From Fibrobacterota bacterium (lineage in GTDB: Bacteria; Fibrobacterota; Chitinivibrionia; Chitinivibrionales; Chitinispirillaceae): a DNA stretch of 64,000 nt. Under the pieces are notes generated by a model that saw nothing but the letters and a program-made list of their open reading frames with translations, was not told where the DNA came from and did no database searches. Below are positions 1 to 6,876 of this stretch, piece after piece (the stretch's first letter is position 1; each line of letters begins with the position of its first letter). The stretch lies in assembly GCA_023436145.1 (NCBI GenBank), contig JAEZKP010000087.1, positions 1 to 64,000 of the forward strand, in the 5' to 3' direction. The position numbers and the translations under genes are program-made.

Positions 1-1
1 T

Positions 2-292
2 GAAGTAGGTTTCGCATTCTGCCTGGGAAAGGCTAAAGAAACAACAGGAAGTGAAATGTATTTATGGTATGCAGGGTTTCTGGTAGCCCTCAGCTCCAGT
101 ATGGGACTTTTATTAAAAGCAGCCCAAACCCTGCCTATCGGAACGGCTTATGCCGTCTGGACAGGAATAGGTGCGTTTGGAACTGTCATTGTTGGAATTT
201 TGGTATTCAAAGAACCAACAACTCTTTGGTGACTGGTTTTCCTTACGACCCTGATCGTATCGGTTATCGGTTTAAAAGCAGTATCTCATTAA
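2..292 (+). pseudogene. SMR-family (EmrE/SugE-like) small multidrug transporter, C-terminal part, interrupted by TGA
   Basis: Reading frame 2 from the window edge encodes a small multidrug resistance protein, recognised by the family core LPIGTAYAVWTGIGAFGTV followed by GILVFKEPTTLW. The 5' end lies outside the window. The frame hits TGA at 230-232, directly after TTLW, then continues with LVFLTTLIVSVIGLKAVSH to a TAA at 290-292, which is how intact family members end. In relatives an Arg codon often sits at the interrupted position, and CGA to TGA is a single transition. The stop removes most of the fourth membrane helix, which family members use for dimerisation. It could be a recent pseudogene, a truncated but expressed protein, or a sequencing error. 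TGA is an ordinary stop codon elsewhere in this window, so recoding is unlikely. Confidence 0.8.
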
Positions 293-341
293 AAAGAAAA
301 AAAGCAGTCCGTCCCCTTTTAACTGGTTAATTTTACCCACT

Positions 342-1205
342 TTAGGCGAGTTCCGACTCCGTAACCCGCACCGCCTCAAATCTAAGGACCGGCTCCATTA
401 TCTCAAACCTGGAGTCCACCAGACGAAGCTCCCGGCTTTTTGCATTAAATGTCTTTTCAAATACCGTGTAAACTGAATTGGCCATCTTTCCAAGTGCATC
501 TACTGCATTACGGGACTGAAGATATCTGCCCAGAAAAAGAGCAGCAGTGAGGTCCCCCGCCCCATTAGGATCAGGCTTTACTCCCAGACGGGGAGTGGTA
601 ATAATCCAGTCTTCTCCCTTGTCAGAAAGGTACATCGAAATGCTTTTGTCATCACCGTCAATCTGAAAGCTGGTTATGAGTACGATCTGCGGTCCGTTCT
701 CCCTGATTTTCCGGCATGCTTCACTGGCATGAGAATTTTCAGTGATCTTCATTTCCGCAAGATATTCCGCTTCGAACTGATTAGGAGTAACAATAGTTGC
801 TCTTTTTAGCGCCTCATTCTTAATAAAACCCGGAATTTCAGAATGAACGAAAAATCCCCGGCCATAATCCCCCATCACCGGGTCAAGACAGTAAATCGCT
901 TCCGGATTAATCATCCTTACCCGGTCTACTGCTTCTGTAATTGCCATACCTATCTCAGAAGCCCCCATATAACCGCTCAAAACTGCATCACAGGTGAGTC
1001 CACCGCGTTTTTCAATCCCCTGAATGATTTTTTTTATGTGCTGTGCGGAAAAAACCTCCCCTGTCCATTCTCCATATCCGGTATGATTTGAAAATTGGAC
1101 AGTATTTACAACCACAACTTCCTGCCCTATAAGTTCAAGTGGAAAAACAGCCGAACGGTTACCTACATGCCCGAAAGCTACATGAGATTGAATTGAGAGT
1201 ACCAT
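342..1205 (-). CDS. pdxY: Pyridoxal kinase PdxY
   Basis: Phosphorylates pyridoxal (vitamin B6 salvage) to pyridoxal 5'-phosphate with ATP in the cytosol. The 287-residue product matches the usual PdxY length and opens with SIQSHVAFGHVGNRSAVFPL. It carries the ribokinase-superfamily motifs DPVMGDYG (residues 109-116), PNQFEAE (141-147) and the anion-hole/catalytic NGAGD (214-218, Asp218 as base). It is the last gene of a minus-strand run; the aminotransferase stop lies 17 bases upstream, so the two are probably cotranscribed. Its neighbours aminotransferase and serC are PLP enzymes, so a cofactor-supply role fits. The family assignment is firm; the choice between PdxY and PdxK naming rests on overall similarity to the E. 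coli PdxY N-terminus. Confidence 0.9.
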   Translation of the reverse strand: MVLSIQSHVAFGHVGNRSAVFPLELIGQEVVVVNTVQFSNHTGYGEWTGEVFSAQHIKKIIQGIEKRGGLTCDAVLSGYMGASEIGMAITEAVDRVRMINPEAIYCLDPVMGDYGRGFFVHSEIPGFIKNEALKRATIVTPNQFEAEYLAEMKITENSHASEACRKIRENGPQIVLITSFQIDGDDKSISMYLSDKGEDWIITTPRLGVKPDPNGAGDLTAALFLGRYLQSRNAVDALGKMANSVYTVFEKTFNAKSRELRLVDSRFEIMEPVLRFEAVRVTESELA

Positions 1206-1222
1206 TTTTTGATTCCCTTTTC

Positions 1223-2401
1223 CTACAATGAAAAAGCTTTTTGCTTTAATAATGACTTGATTTGAAGTAGTCTTTTTCCAGCCGCTGCCAGGGTTTCCTC
1301 ATTTTTGGCAAAATGCAGGCGGATATAATCGTTTCTTTTTTCTTTAAAGAAACTTGACCCCGGAACTGCAGCAACACCGATATGGCGCGCCATCCATTCG
1401 CAAAACGCCAGATCATCATTAACCCCGAATTCAGAAATATCAACCATCACATAATAAGCACCTGATGGATTGGTATACCTGAGTTCAGCGTTATCCAGCA
1501 TATCAAGAAAAAAGGACTTCTTATCGGCATACTTCTGCTGTAACTGCTGGTAATATAAGTCAGGGAACATCAGGGCAGTAACAGCAGCTTCCTGCAATGG
1601 CGCAGCCGCACCAACAGTAAGAAAATCGTGAACTTTACGTGCAGAATCGATTACTCTTGCGGGGGCGATAACATAACCCAGACGCCATCCGGTAATCGAA
1701 TAGGTTTTGGAAAGAGAACTGCACGATACGGTACGCTCAAACATACCTGGTAATGATGCAAAGTAAATATGTTTATGGGGTACATAAACGATATGCTCAT
1801 AAACCTCATCAGTAATAACGAAAGTATCGAATTCAGTGGCCAGATCTGCAATAATCTTCAATTCCTCATAACTGAAAACTTTACCGGTAGGATTTCCCGG
1901 ATTACAAAGAATAATTGCTTTTGGTTTCTGCATGAATGCGGCACGAAGCTCCCCTGGATCAAATGTGAAATCCGGTGAACGCAGGGAAACATAAATTGGG
2001 ATAGCCCCGGTTAAAATCGCATCAGCTGCATAGTTCTCGTAAAAGGGCGAAAATACAATAACCTTGTCTCCGGGATTAGTTACAGCCATCATGGCTGTCA
2101 TCATCGCTTCTGTACTGCCACAGGTGACTACGATATTGGTGTCAGGGTCGATAGGAATTCCCATGAACCGTTGTTGCTTCTTTGCCAATGCATCTCTGAA
2201 TTTCTGTGAACCCCAGGTAACTGCATACTGATGCGGTCCCTCCATGGATACTTTCTGCAAAGCCTGCAAAAGTTCCTCGGGTGGCGAGAAGTCAGGAAAT
2301 CCCTGAGAGAGGTTAATTGCCCCGGTTTGATTAGCCACTCTGGTCATCCGCCGGATCACAGATTCTGAAAAAGTAACAGTACGACTGCTGATTTCAGCCA
2401 T
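1223..2401 (-). CDS. PLP-dependent aminotransferase, class I (aspartate aminotransferase family)
   Basis: Cytosolic aminotransferase of fold type I, 392 residues. The PLP-binding lysine is Lys232 in SSLSKTYSITGWRLGY, with the substrate-carboxylate arginine region close by (Arg240). CNPGNPTG (166-173) and DEVYEH (199-203 region) are the standard cofactor-contact motifs. The start LSQGFPDFSPPEELL resembles the branch that includes kynurenine/methionine aminotransferases such as YbdL as well as aspartate aminotransferases; the amino-acid substrate cannot be read from sequence. It sits 17 bases upstream of pdxY and 162 bases downstream of serA on the same strand. The start is supported by an AAGGGG tract just before the ATG. 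The gene may have its own promoter because a stable hairpin separates it from serA. Confidence 0.9.
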   Translation of the reverse strand: MAEISSRTVTFSESVIRRMTRVANQTGAINLSQGFPDFSPPEELLQALQKVSMEGPHQYAVTWGSQKFRDALAKKQQRFMGIPIDPDTNIVVTCGSTEAMMTAMMAVTNPGDKVIVFSPFYENYAADAILTGAIPIYVSLRSPDFTFDPGELRAAFMQKPKAIILCNPGNPTGKVFSYEELKIIADLATEFDTFVITDEVYEHIVYVPHKHIYFASLPGMFERTVSCSSLSKTYSITGWRLGYVIAPARVIDSARKVHDFLTVGAAAPLQEAAVTALMFPDLYYQQLQQKYADKKSFFLDMLDNAELRYTNPSGAYYVMVDISEFGVNDDLAFCEWMARHIGVAAVPGSSFFKEKRNDYIRLHFAKNEETLAAAGKRLLQIKSLLKQKAFSL

Positions 2402-2477
2402 TTCCCCTTATCCTCAACTTTACTTTATTACTATTAATAGTTCAACTACTGCTCATTTGAAAGATTTGCAAAATAGT

Positions 2478-2519
2478 GGAAGCCGGAAGTCCACTCATTC
2501 AGTGTCATCTCCCGGCTCC
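2478..2519 (-). terminator. Possible hairpin after serA
   Basis: GGAAGCCGG (2478-2486) faces CCGGCTCC (2512-2519), giving an 8-bp stem with one G-T pair around a 25-base loop that can itself form a small CACT/AGTG stem. It lies between the serA stop and the aminotransferase start. The T tract on the minus strand is weak (ACTATTTTGC), so it may be a leaky terminator or only a structured spacer. Confidence 0.35.
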
Positions 2520-2563
2520 GGTTATCAATTCTGATTACAATTTACAGATCATTTGACAAACAA

Positions 2564-3742
2564 TCACCCCTTGGGAACATCTATAACTCTGACCATTATC
2601 ACACCATCGATACTCTGGATCTTCTCCTTTACAGAAGGTGTTACATTACCATCGATAGCCAGGATATTATAGGCATAATCTCCTTTGTGGTGATTAATAA
2701 GATCTAAAATATTAATCTTTTCGGCAGCCAGAATCGTAGTGTACTGGCCGACCATGTTGGGAATATTCCGATTAGCAATTATAAGCCTGGTTGGAGCTCT
2801 TGAATCAAGTTCACAATCCGGAAAATTAACCGAATTCTTAATATTACCAGTCTCCAGAAAATTTCTCAACTGGTTAACTGCCATAATGGCGCAATTATCT
2901 TCAGCTTCCGGTGTAGAAGCACCCAGATGAGGGAAAGCAATTACATTCTCCATTTTCAAAAGCTCCTCATCAGGGAAATCGGTCACATAAGCCGAAATTA
3001 CTCCCTCTGCCAGGGCTTCTTTCAGATGCTCATTATTCACCAGTCCACCGCGGGCAAAGTTAAGCATGCGTACACCTTTTTTCATTATTGCCATACGTTC
3101 ACGGTTAATAAAACCCTTGGTCTTGTCAGTAAGAGGAACATGCAATGTAATATAGTCCGATTCAGCGATAAGGCTTTCCAGACTGCGTGCTCTCTTGACA
3201 TTTCTGGAGAGTCCCCATGCAGCTTCAACCGAAATAAAAGGATCGTATCCACTTACCTTCATTCCCAGCTCAACTGCATCATTAGCCACCATCACTCCGA
3301 TGGCACCAAGACCCACAACTCCCAGTTTCTTTCCTTTTAATTCCGGGCCGACAAAACCGGATTTTCCTTTTTCGATGAGGTTAGGAACTTCATCACCCTT
3401 GCCAATCAGGGTTTTTGCCCACATAAGTCCTGGAAATATCTTTCTGGAAGAAAGAAGAAGGCCTGCAAGCACCAGTTCCTTTACACCATTTGCATTGGCA
3501 CCCGGTGTATTAAAGACCACTATCCCCTGTTCGGAACATTTACTTACCGGGATATTGTTTACTCCAGCACCCGCTCTGGCTACAGCCTTAACCGATGCAG
3601 GTATTTGCATTTCCAGCATGTTTGCACTTCTGACCAGAATTGCATCCGGATTTAATATTTCGGATGCGACTTCATAATCATCCCTGGGAAACAGTTCCAG
3701 TCCGATATTGGCAATTTTATTAAGTGTCTGAATTTTATACAT
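2564..3742 (-). CDS. serA: D-3-phosphoglycerate dehydrogenase SerA
   Basis: Oxidises 3-phosphoglycerate to 3-phosphohydroxypyruvate with NAD+, the first step of serine synthesis. The 392-residue product has the 2-hydroxyacid dehydrogenase layout: an N-terminal catalytic lobe, the Rossmann motif GVVGLGAIG (141-149), the substrate arginine segment NFARGGLVN, the catalytic histidine segment FPHLGASTPEAE, and a C-terminal ACT domain from about residue 325 (VGQYTTILAAEKINILDLINHHKGDYAY). Serine feedback through ACT is known in the family. An ATG 21 bases upstream would overlap serC, but the start at 3742 is preferred because AGAGGAG lies at the right distance and it leaves a 13-base gap to the serC stop. 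It is short of the extra domain seen in longer SerA types. Confidence 0.93.
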   Translation of the reverse strand: MYKIQTLNKIANIGLELFPRDDYEVASEILNPDAILVRSANMLEMQIPASVKAVARAGAGVNNIPVSKCSEQGIVVFNTPGANANGVKELVLAGLLLSSRKIFPGLMWAKTLIGKGDEVPNLIEKGKSGFVGPELKGKKLGVVGLGAIGVMVANDAVELGMKVSGYDPFISVEAAWGLSRNVKRARSLESLIAESDYITLHVPLTDKTKGFINRERMAIMKKGVRMLNFARGGLVNNEHLKEALAEGVISAYVTDFPDEELLKMENVIAFPHLGASTPEAEDNCAIMAVNQLRNFLETGNIKNSVNFPDCELDSRAPTRLIIANRNIPNMVGQYTTILAAEKINILDLINHHKGDYAYNILAIDGNVTPSVKEKIQSIDGVIMVRVIDVPKG

Positions 3743-3755
3743 GGCAGGTCTCCTC

Positions 3756-4838
3756 TCAGGCATGTTCCATTTCGAAATTTTTCATGAATTCCACCAGCTT
3801 TACTACCCCTTCCTCCGGCATTGCATTATAGATACTTGCCCGCATACCACCGGCAAGACGATGCCCTTTGAGGTTGACAAAGCCGGCTTTTTCCGCTTTA
3901 CTGATAAATTCCTTGTCGATTTGCTCACTGGGAGAAACGAAAGGAATATTCATCAGAGAACGATGCGGAGCAGCTACTGTGGCTTTGAACATTTTGGAAT
4001 TATCCAGAAAATCGTAAAGTATTGCGGCTTTTCTTTCGTTAATTTTCTGCATTACAGCAACTCCACCCTGCTCCTTTAGCCATTCCAGCACCATTTTCAA
4101 TATGTAAATGCTGTAACACGGCGGAGTATTAAACATCGAGCCTTCCTTTATATGAGTGCTGTAATCAAGCATCGTTGGAGTATTAGCCATCGGTTTACCG
4201 GCAAGATCATCTCTGATTATGACCACAGTCACTCCGGCAGGTCCCAGATTTTTCTGTGCACCGGCATAAATGAGCCCAAACTTGCTGACATCATACTCCT
4301 CCGAGAGAATATTGGAAGACATATCTGCAACCAGTGGAAGTGCCCCTGTGTCCGGAATATTACGATACCTGGTACCAAAAATGGTATTATTGGTAGTAAT
4401 GTGCACATATGCAGCATCCGAATCAAACATACTTTTATCAAGATCAGGTATGTAGTTGAAATTCTTATCCTCAGAGGTAGCCACTACCCTTACGGTACCA
4501 AACCGTTTTGCCTCAGTTATAGCCTTTTTAGACCAGATACCCGTATTGACAATATCGACTTTTTTCTTTTCACCCATTAAATTCATGGGCACCATGGCAA
4601 ACTGCATTGATGCTCCACCCTGCAGAAATAGAACCCGGTAATTGTCTGGAATCCGCATCACCTCTCTTAAAAGAGCTTCTGCTTCTTTAATAATCGGTTC
4701 ATAAACAGCAGAACGGTGACTCATCTCCATAACCGATTGTCCAGATCCCCTGTAATCCAGCATCTCCTGTGCAGCTTTACACAAAACCGGTTCAGGAAGC
4801 ATCGAAGGTCCTGCAGAAAAATTATATACCCTGGCCAT
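3756..4838 (-). CDS. serC: Phosphoserine aminotransferase SerC
   Basis: Converts 3-phosphohydroxypyruvate and glutamate to phosphoserine, the step after SerA; in some bacteria the same enzyme (PdxF) also serves the DXP-dependent PLP pathway. The 360 residues begin with the family signature RVYNFSAGPSMLPEPVL. LQGGAS (72-77) binds PLP phosphate and Lys196 in YAGAQKNLGPAG is the Schiff-base lysine. The end GGMRASIYNAMP is typical. AAGGAG lies at normal spacing before the ATG. The gene follows rex after 29 bases and precedes serA by 13, so the three form one transcription unit. No phosphoserine phosphatase gene is visible nearby. Confidence 0.95.
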   Translation of the reverse strand: MARVYNFSAGPSMLPEPVLCKAAQEMLDYRGSGQSVMEMSHRSAVYEPIIKEAEALLREVMRIPDNYRVLFLQGGASMQFAMVPMNLMGEKKKVDIVNTGIWSKKAITEAKRFGTVRVVATSEDKNFNYIPDLDKSMFDSDAAYVHITTNNTIFGTRYRNIPDTGALPLVADMSSNILSEEYDVSKFGLIYAGAQKNLGPAGVTVVIIRDDLAGKPMANTPTMLDYSTHIKEGSMFNTPPCYSIYILKMVLEWLKEQGGVAVMQKINERKAAILYDFLDNSKMFKATVAAPHRSLMNIPFVSPSEQIDKEFISKAEKAGFVNLKGHRLAGGMRASIYNAMPEEGVVKLVEFMKNFEMEHA

Positions 4839-4867
4839 ATAAATCTCCTTCTGAAAAATTTTATTGG

Positions 4868-5485
4868 TTAATCGGTGGAAACTCTTATCCGGGCGGAAAG
4901 TACGCGTAACTCACCGGCTATATCCATCTGTTTTACAAAAACACCTTTTTCTTTCGTTTTAATATACACAGGCGCGAAATTGACAATACCCTTTATCCCT
5001 CCCTCAACCAGTCGATCCGCTACATCCTGAGCATTTCCGGCAGGTACAGTAATAATTGCCATGTCAATATTTAAACGGCGAACAACTTCACTTATCTGGA
5101 ATGCCGGAAAAAGCTCCACATCAGTCTTTATAGTTTCAAGACGGTTAATATTGGAGTCAAAACCGGCAACCAGCTGAAACTCATCCCCCAGCGGATACTG
5201 CAAAATAGCAGATCCCATGCGCCCCAAGCCTACAACACAAACCTTGCGAACCGCAGTAAGCCCCAGCGATTCTGCTATCATACCGCGTAACCTGTTGACA
5301 TCATATCCTGCACCGGAATTTCCAGCCGTACCCAGGAAATTGATGTCCTTACGGATACTGTGAGCACCCACTCCCATAAGCTTTCCCAGCTCAGCAGAAG
5401 ACACAAGCCCCTGCTCCTGCAGTTGCCCAAGGAGTTGGTACAATGCACAAAGTCTGGAAATTGCGGGAGTCGGAATATTGTTCAT
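4868..5485 (-). CDS. rex: Redox-sensing transcriptional repressor Rex
   Basis: Rex binds DNA when the NADH/NAD+ ratio is low and lets go when NADH rises. The 205-residue protein has the N-terminal winged helix (about 1-80, including AHSIRKDINFLG, the recognition segment typical of Rex) and a Rossmann domain with VVGLGRMGSA (85-93; GxGxxG). A domain-swap C-terminal helix follows. Two sites resembling the Rex operator lie 11 and about 107 bases upstream, so autoregulation is expected. Being first in a unit with serC and serA, it would pass redox control to serine synthesis, whose first step makes NADH. Confidence 0.95.
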   Translation of the reverse strand: MNNIPTPAISRLCALYQLLGQLQEQGLVSSAELGKLMGVGAHSIRKDINFLGTAGNSGAGYDVNRLRGMIAESLGLTAVRKVCVVGLGRMGSAILQYPLGDEFQLVAGFDSNINRLETIKTDVELFPAFQISEVVRRLNIDMAIITVPAGNAQDVADRLVEGGIKGIVNFAPVYIKTKEKGVFVKQMDIAGELRVLSARIRVSTD

Positions 5486-5495
5486 AAAACACCAC

Positions 5496-5513
5496 CTGTG
5501 ATTTTTTTCACAA
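5496..5513. promoter_or_regulatory. Rex operator, promoter-proximal
   Basis: CTGTGATTTTTTTCACAA fits the Rex palindrome TTGTGA-N6-TCACAA with one mismatch at the first base. It lies 11 bases upstream of the rex start codon, where bound Rex would block transcription of rex-serC-serA. Confidence 0.8.
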
Positions 5514-5591
5514 CCATAATATAGTTATTTTTAGCGATTTGTTCAAGCAAAATCCGCTATAACCAGCTAAGCGGTAGAAGCAAGCTATTCT

Positions 5592-5609
5592 TTGTGATAT
5601 TTTTCACCA
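5592..5609. promoter_or_regulatory. Second Rex operator-like site
   Basis: TTGTGATATTTTTCACCA fits TTGTGA-N6-TCACAA with one mismatch near the right end. Its centre lies 96 bases from the centre of the proximal site, and it sits 102 bases upstream of the divergent DUF2225 gene. It could act with the proximal site or regulate the divergent gene. Confidence 0.65.
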
Positions 5610-5710
5610 ACAAAAGCATCCCTTAACCATAGTTTTCCTTTGACTGAGAAATTGCTTTATTGGATAATATTTTAATAATGTCTCTTTTTCCCCACCTGGA
5701 AAGGTCGATC

Positions 5711-6694
5711 ATGACAATAGATGTAGTTGAAGTCAAACGAAGACTGCAAGTCTTACTCAATGATCAGAATATGGTAAACGATTATATCCGTCAATATGGT
5801 CCAACTATCGATATTAAGCATATTAAAGCTATTAAAGAAAAACGGGAAACCAATATCAGAACTGAAATCTCTGATAGCGGGCCAGGGCATGACCCGGTTT
5901 TTGAGATCATGGTTAAATGTCCGGTATGCAACCAATCTAATATCAGTTGCAACGAATTGAGGGCAAAAAGCCAGCAGATTCTTCCCAACAAATTTCTGAT
6001 ACCCACCTACAATGGTGCGCCCGGTTTCAGAACTGTGGATTACAACATGATAGCGGTCACAGTATGCCCCAGATGCCTTTTTGCCTCACCGGATAAGAAA
6101 GATTTCTCAAGGGCCGGTACCAGCAGTCAGACTGAAATTAAAAGCCAGGTGGCCCATGGAATTCTTATGGTTCTGCAGGAGAAAATCGGAGAACGCAAAG
6201 CACTCTTAGGTTCCATCACAGATTATGAAAACTATTTTAAACGTCCCCGTTCAGACGAATCTGCCATCAACAGCTACAGACTGGCCATCGCCAGAGCAAA
6301 AGCAGAAGCCTGGCATGAACAACCATACGCATTCTATAAACTCGGTGCCTATACTTTAAAGATAGCCAAAATCCTGAAAGATTCCGGAAAAGACAACCGG
6401 GAGCAGCTACTTGAGGCATTGGGATATTTCGAAGAGGCTTTCAGGACATCAAACTGCCCTGCAGAAGATCTTGAAATGCAGGTTATCTACACTATTGTTG
6501 CTCTTTACATTAAGCTTGCTGATTTTAAAAAAGCGAACTCATTTCTGGCGGTTTTTACTAACCTTATAAATGCCCGCACAGCAGAGATGAGAGAGAATCC
6601 CAAACTTAACACAGTCACCATTGAAAAGTGGGCAGACCGTGCAAAGTATCTGTGGGAAGAAAGAGAAAACCCGGATCTCTTCAAGAATGAATGA
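5711..6694 (+). CDS. DUF2225 family protein
   Basis: Protein of 327 residues, function unknown. The N-terminal half carries two cysteine pairs in the DUF2225 pattern: CPVCNQ (Cys70, Cys73) with Cys80, and VCPRCLFAS (Cys119, Cys122), a likely zinc- or iron-binding site. The C-terminal half (about 190-310) is helical with TPR-like repeats, including YKLGAYTLKIAKIL and ALGYFEEAFRTS. I chose the ATG at 5711 because GGAAAGG precedes it at good spacing; an in-frame ATG exists at 5660. The gene is divergent from rex and shares its intergenic region, so redox regulation through the distal Rex site is possible. It ends 183 bases before the convergent helicase. Confidence 0.85.
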   Translation: MTIDVVEVKRRLQVLLNDQNMVNDYIRQYGPTIDIKHIKAIKEKRETNIRTEISDSGPGHDPVFEIMVKCPVCNQSNISCNELRAKSQQILPNKFLIPTYNGAPGFRTVDYNMIAVTVCPRCLFASPDKKDFSRAGTSSQTEIKSQVAHGILMVLQEKIGERKALLGSITDYENYFKRPRSDESAINSYRLAIARAKAEAWHEQPYAFYKLGAYTLKIAKILKDSGKDNREQLLEALGYFEEAFRTSNCPAEDLEMQVIYTIVALYIKLADFKKANSFLAVFTNLINARTAEMRENPKLNTVTIEKWADRAKYLWEERENPDLFKNE

Positions 6695-6749
6695 ACTGGG
6701 GCCGAACTCTGAATACCACTGGAAATATCAATGACTTAGCACTACAAGC

Positions 6750-6814
6750 CACCGTTTCGAAACGGTTAACCAACCATCTGAACAGGATTTATCCTTAATC
6801 GTTTCAAAACGGTG
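6750..6814. terminator. Large inverted repeat between convergent genes
   Basis: Two 20-base arms, CACCGTTTCGAAACGGTTAA (6750-6769) and TTAATCGTTTCAAAACGGTG (6795-6814), are reverse complements at 18 of 20 positions, and both differences can form G-U pairs in RNA. The spacer is 25 bases. The left arm also holds the perfect palindrome CCGTTTCGAAACGG. There is no long T tract. Its place between the DUF2225 and helicase stops fits a bidirectional terminator, but the nested palindrome could also be a protein site or a repeat element. Confidence 0.5.
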
Positions 6815-6876
6815 TCTGAAGTAGCCTTAAAAAGTTATCATTACACTTCTTAAGCGTGGTCCGACCCTATCAGTAT

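Noticed and set aside
230..232. TGA read as an amino acid in the SMR gene (recoding)
   Set aside because: TGA ends many intact genes here, for example serC, the ABC ATPase, the DUF2225 gene and the GT4 gene, and there is no SECIS-like context in view.
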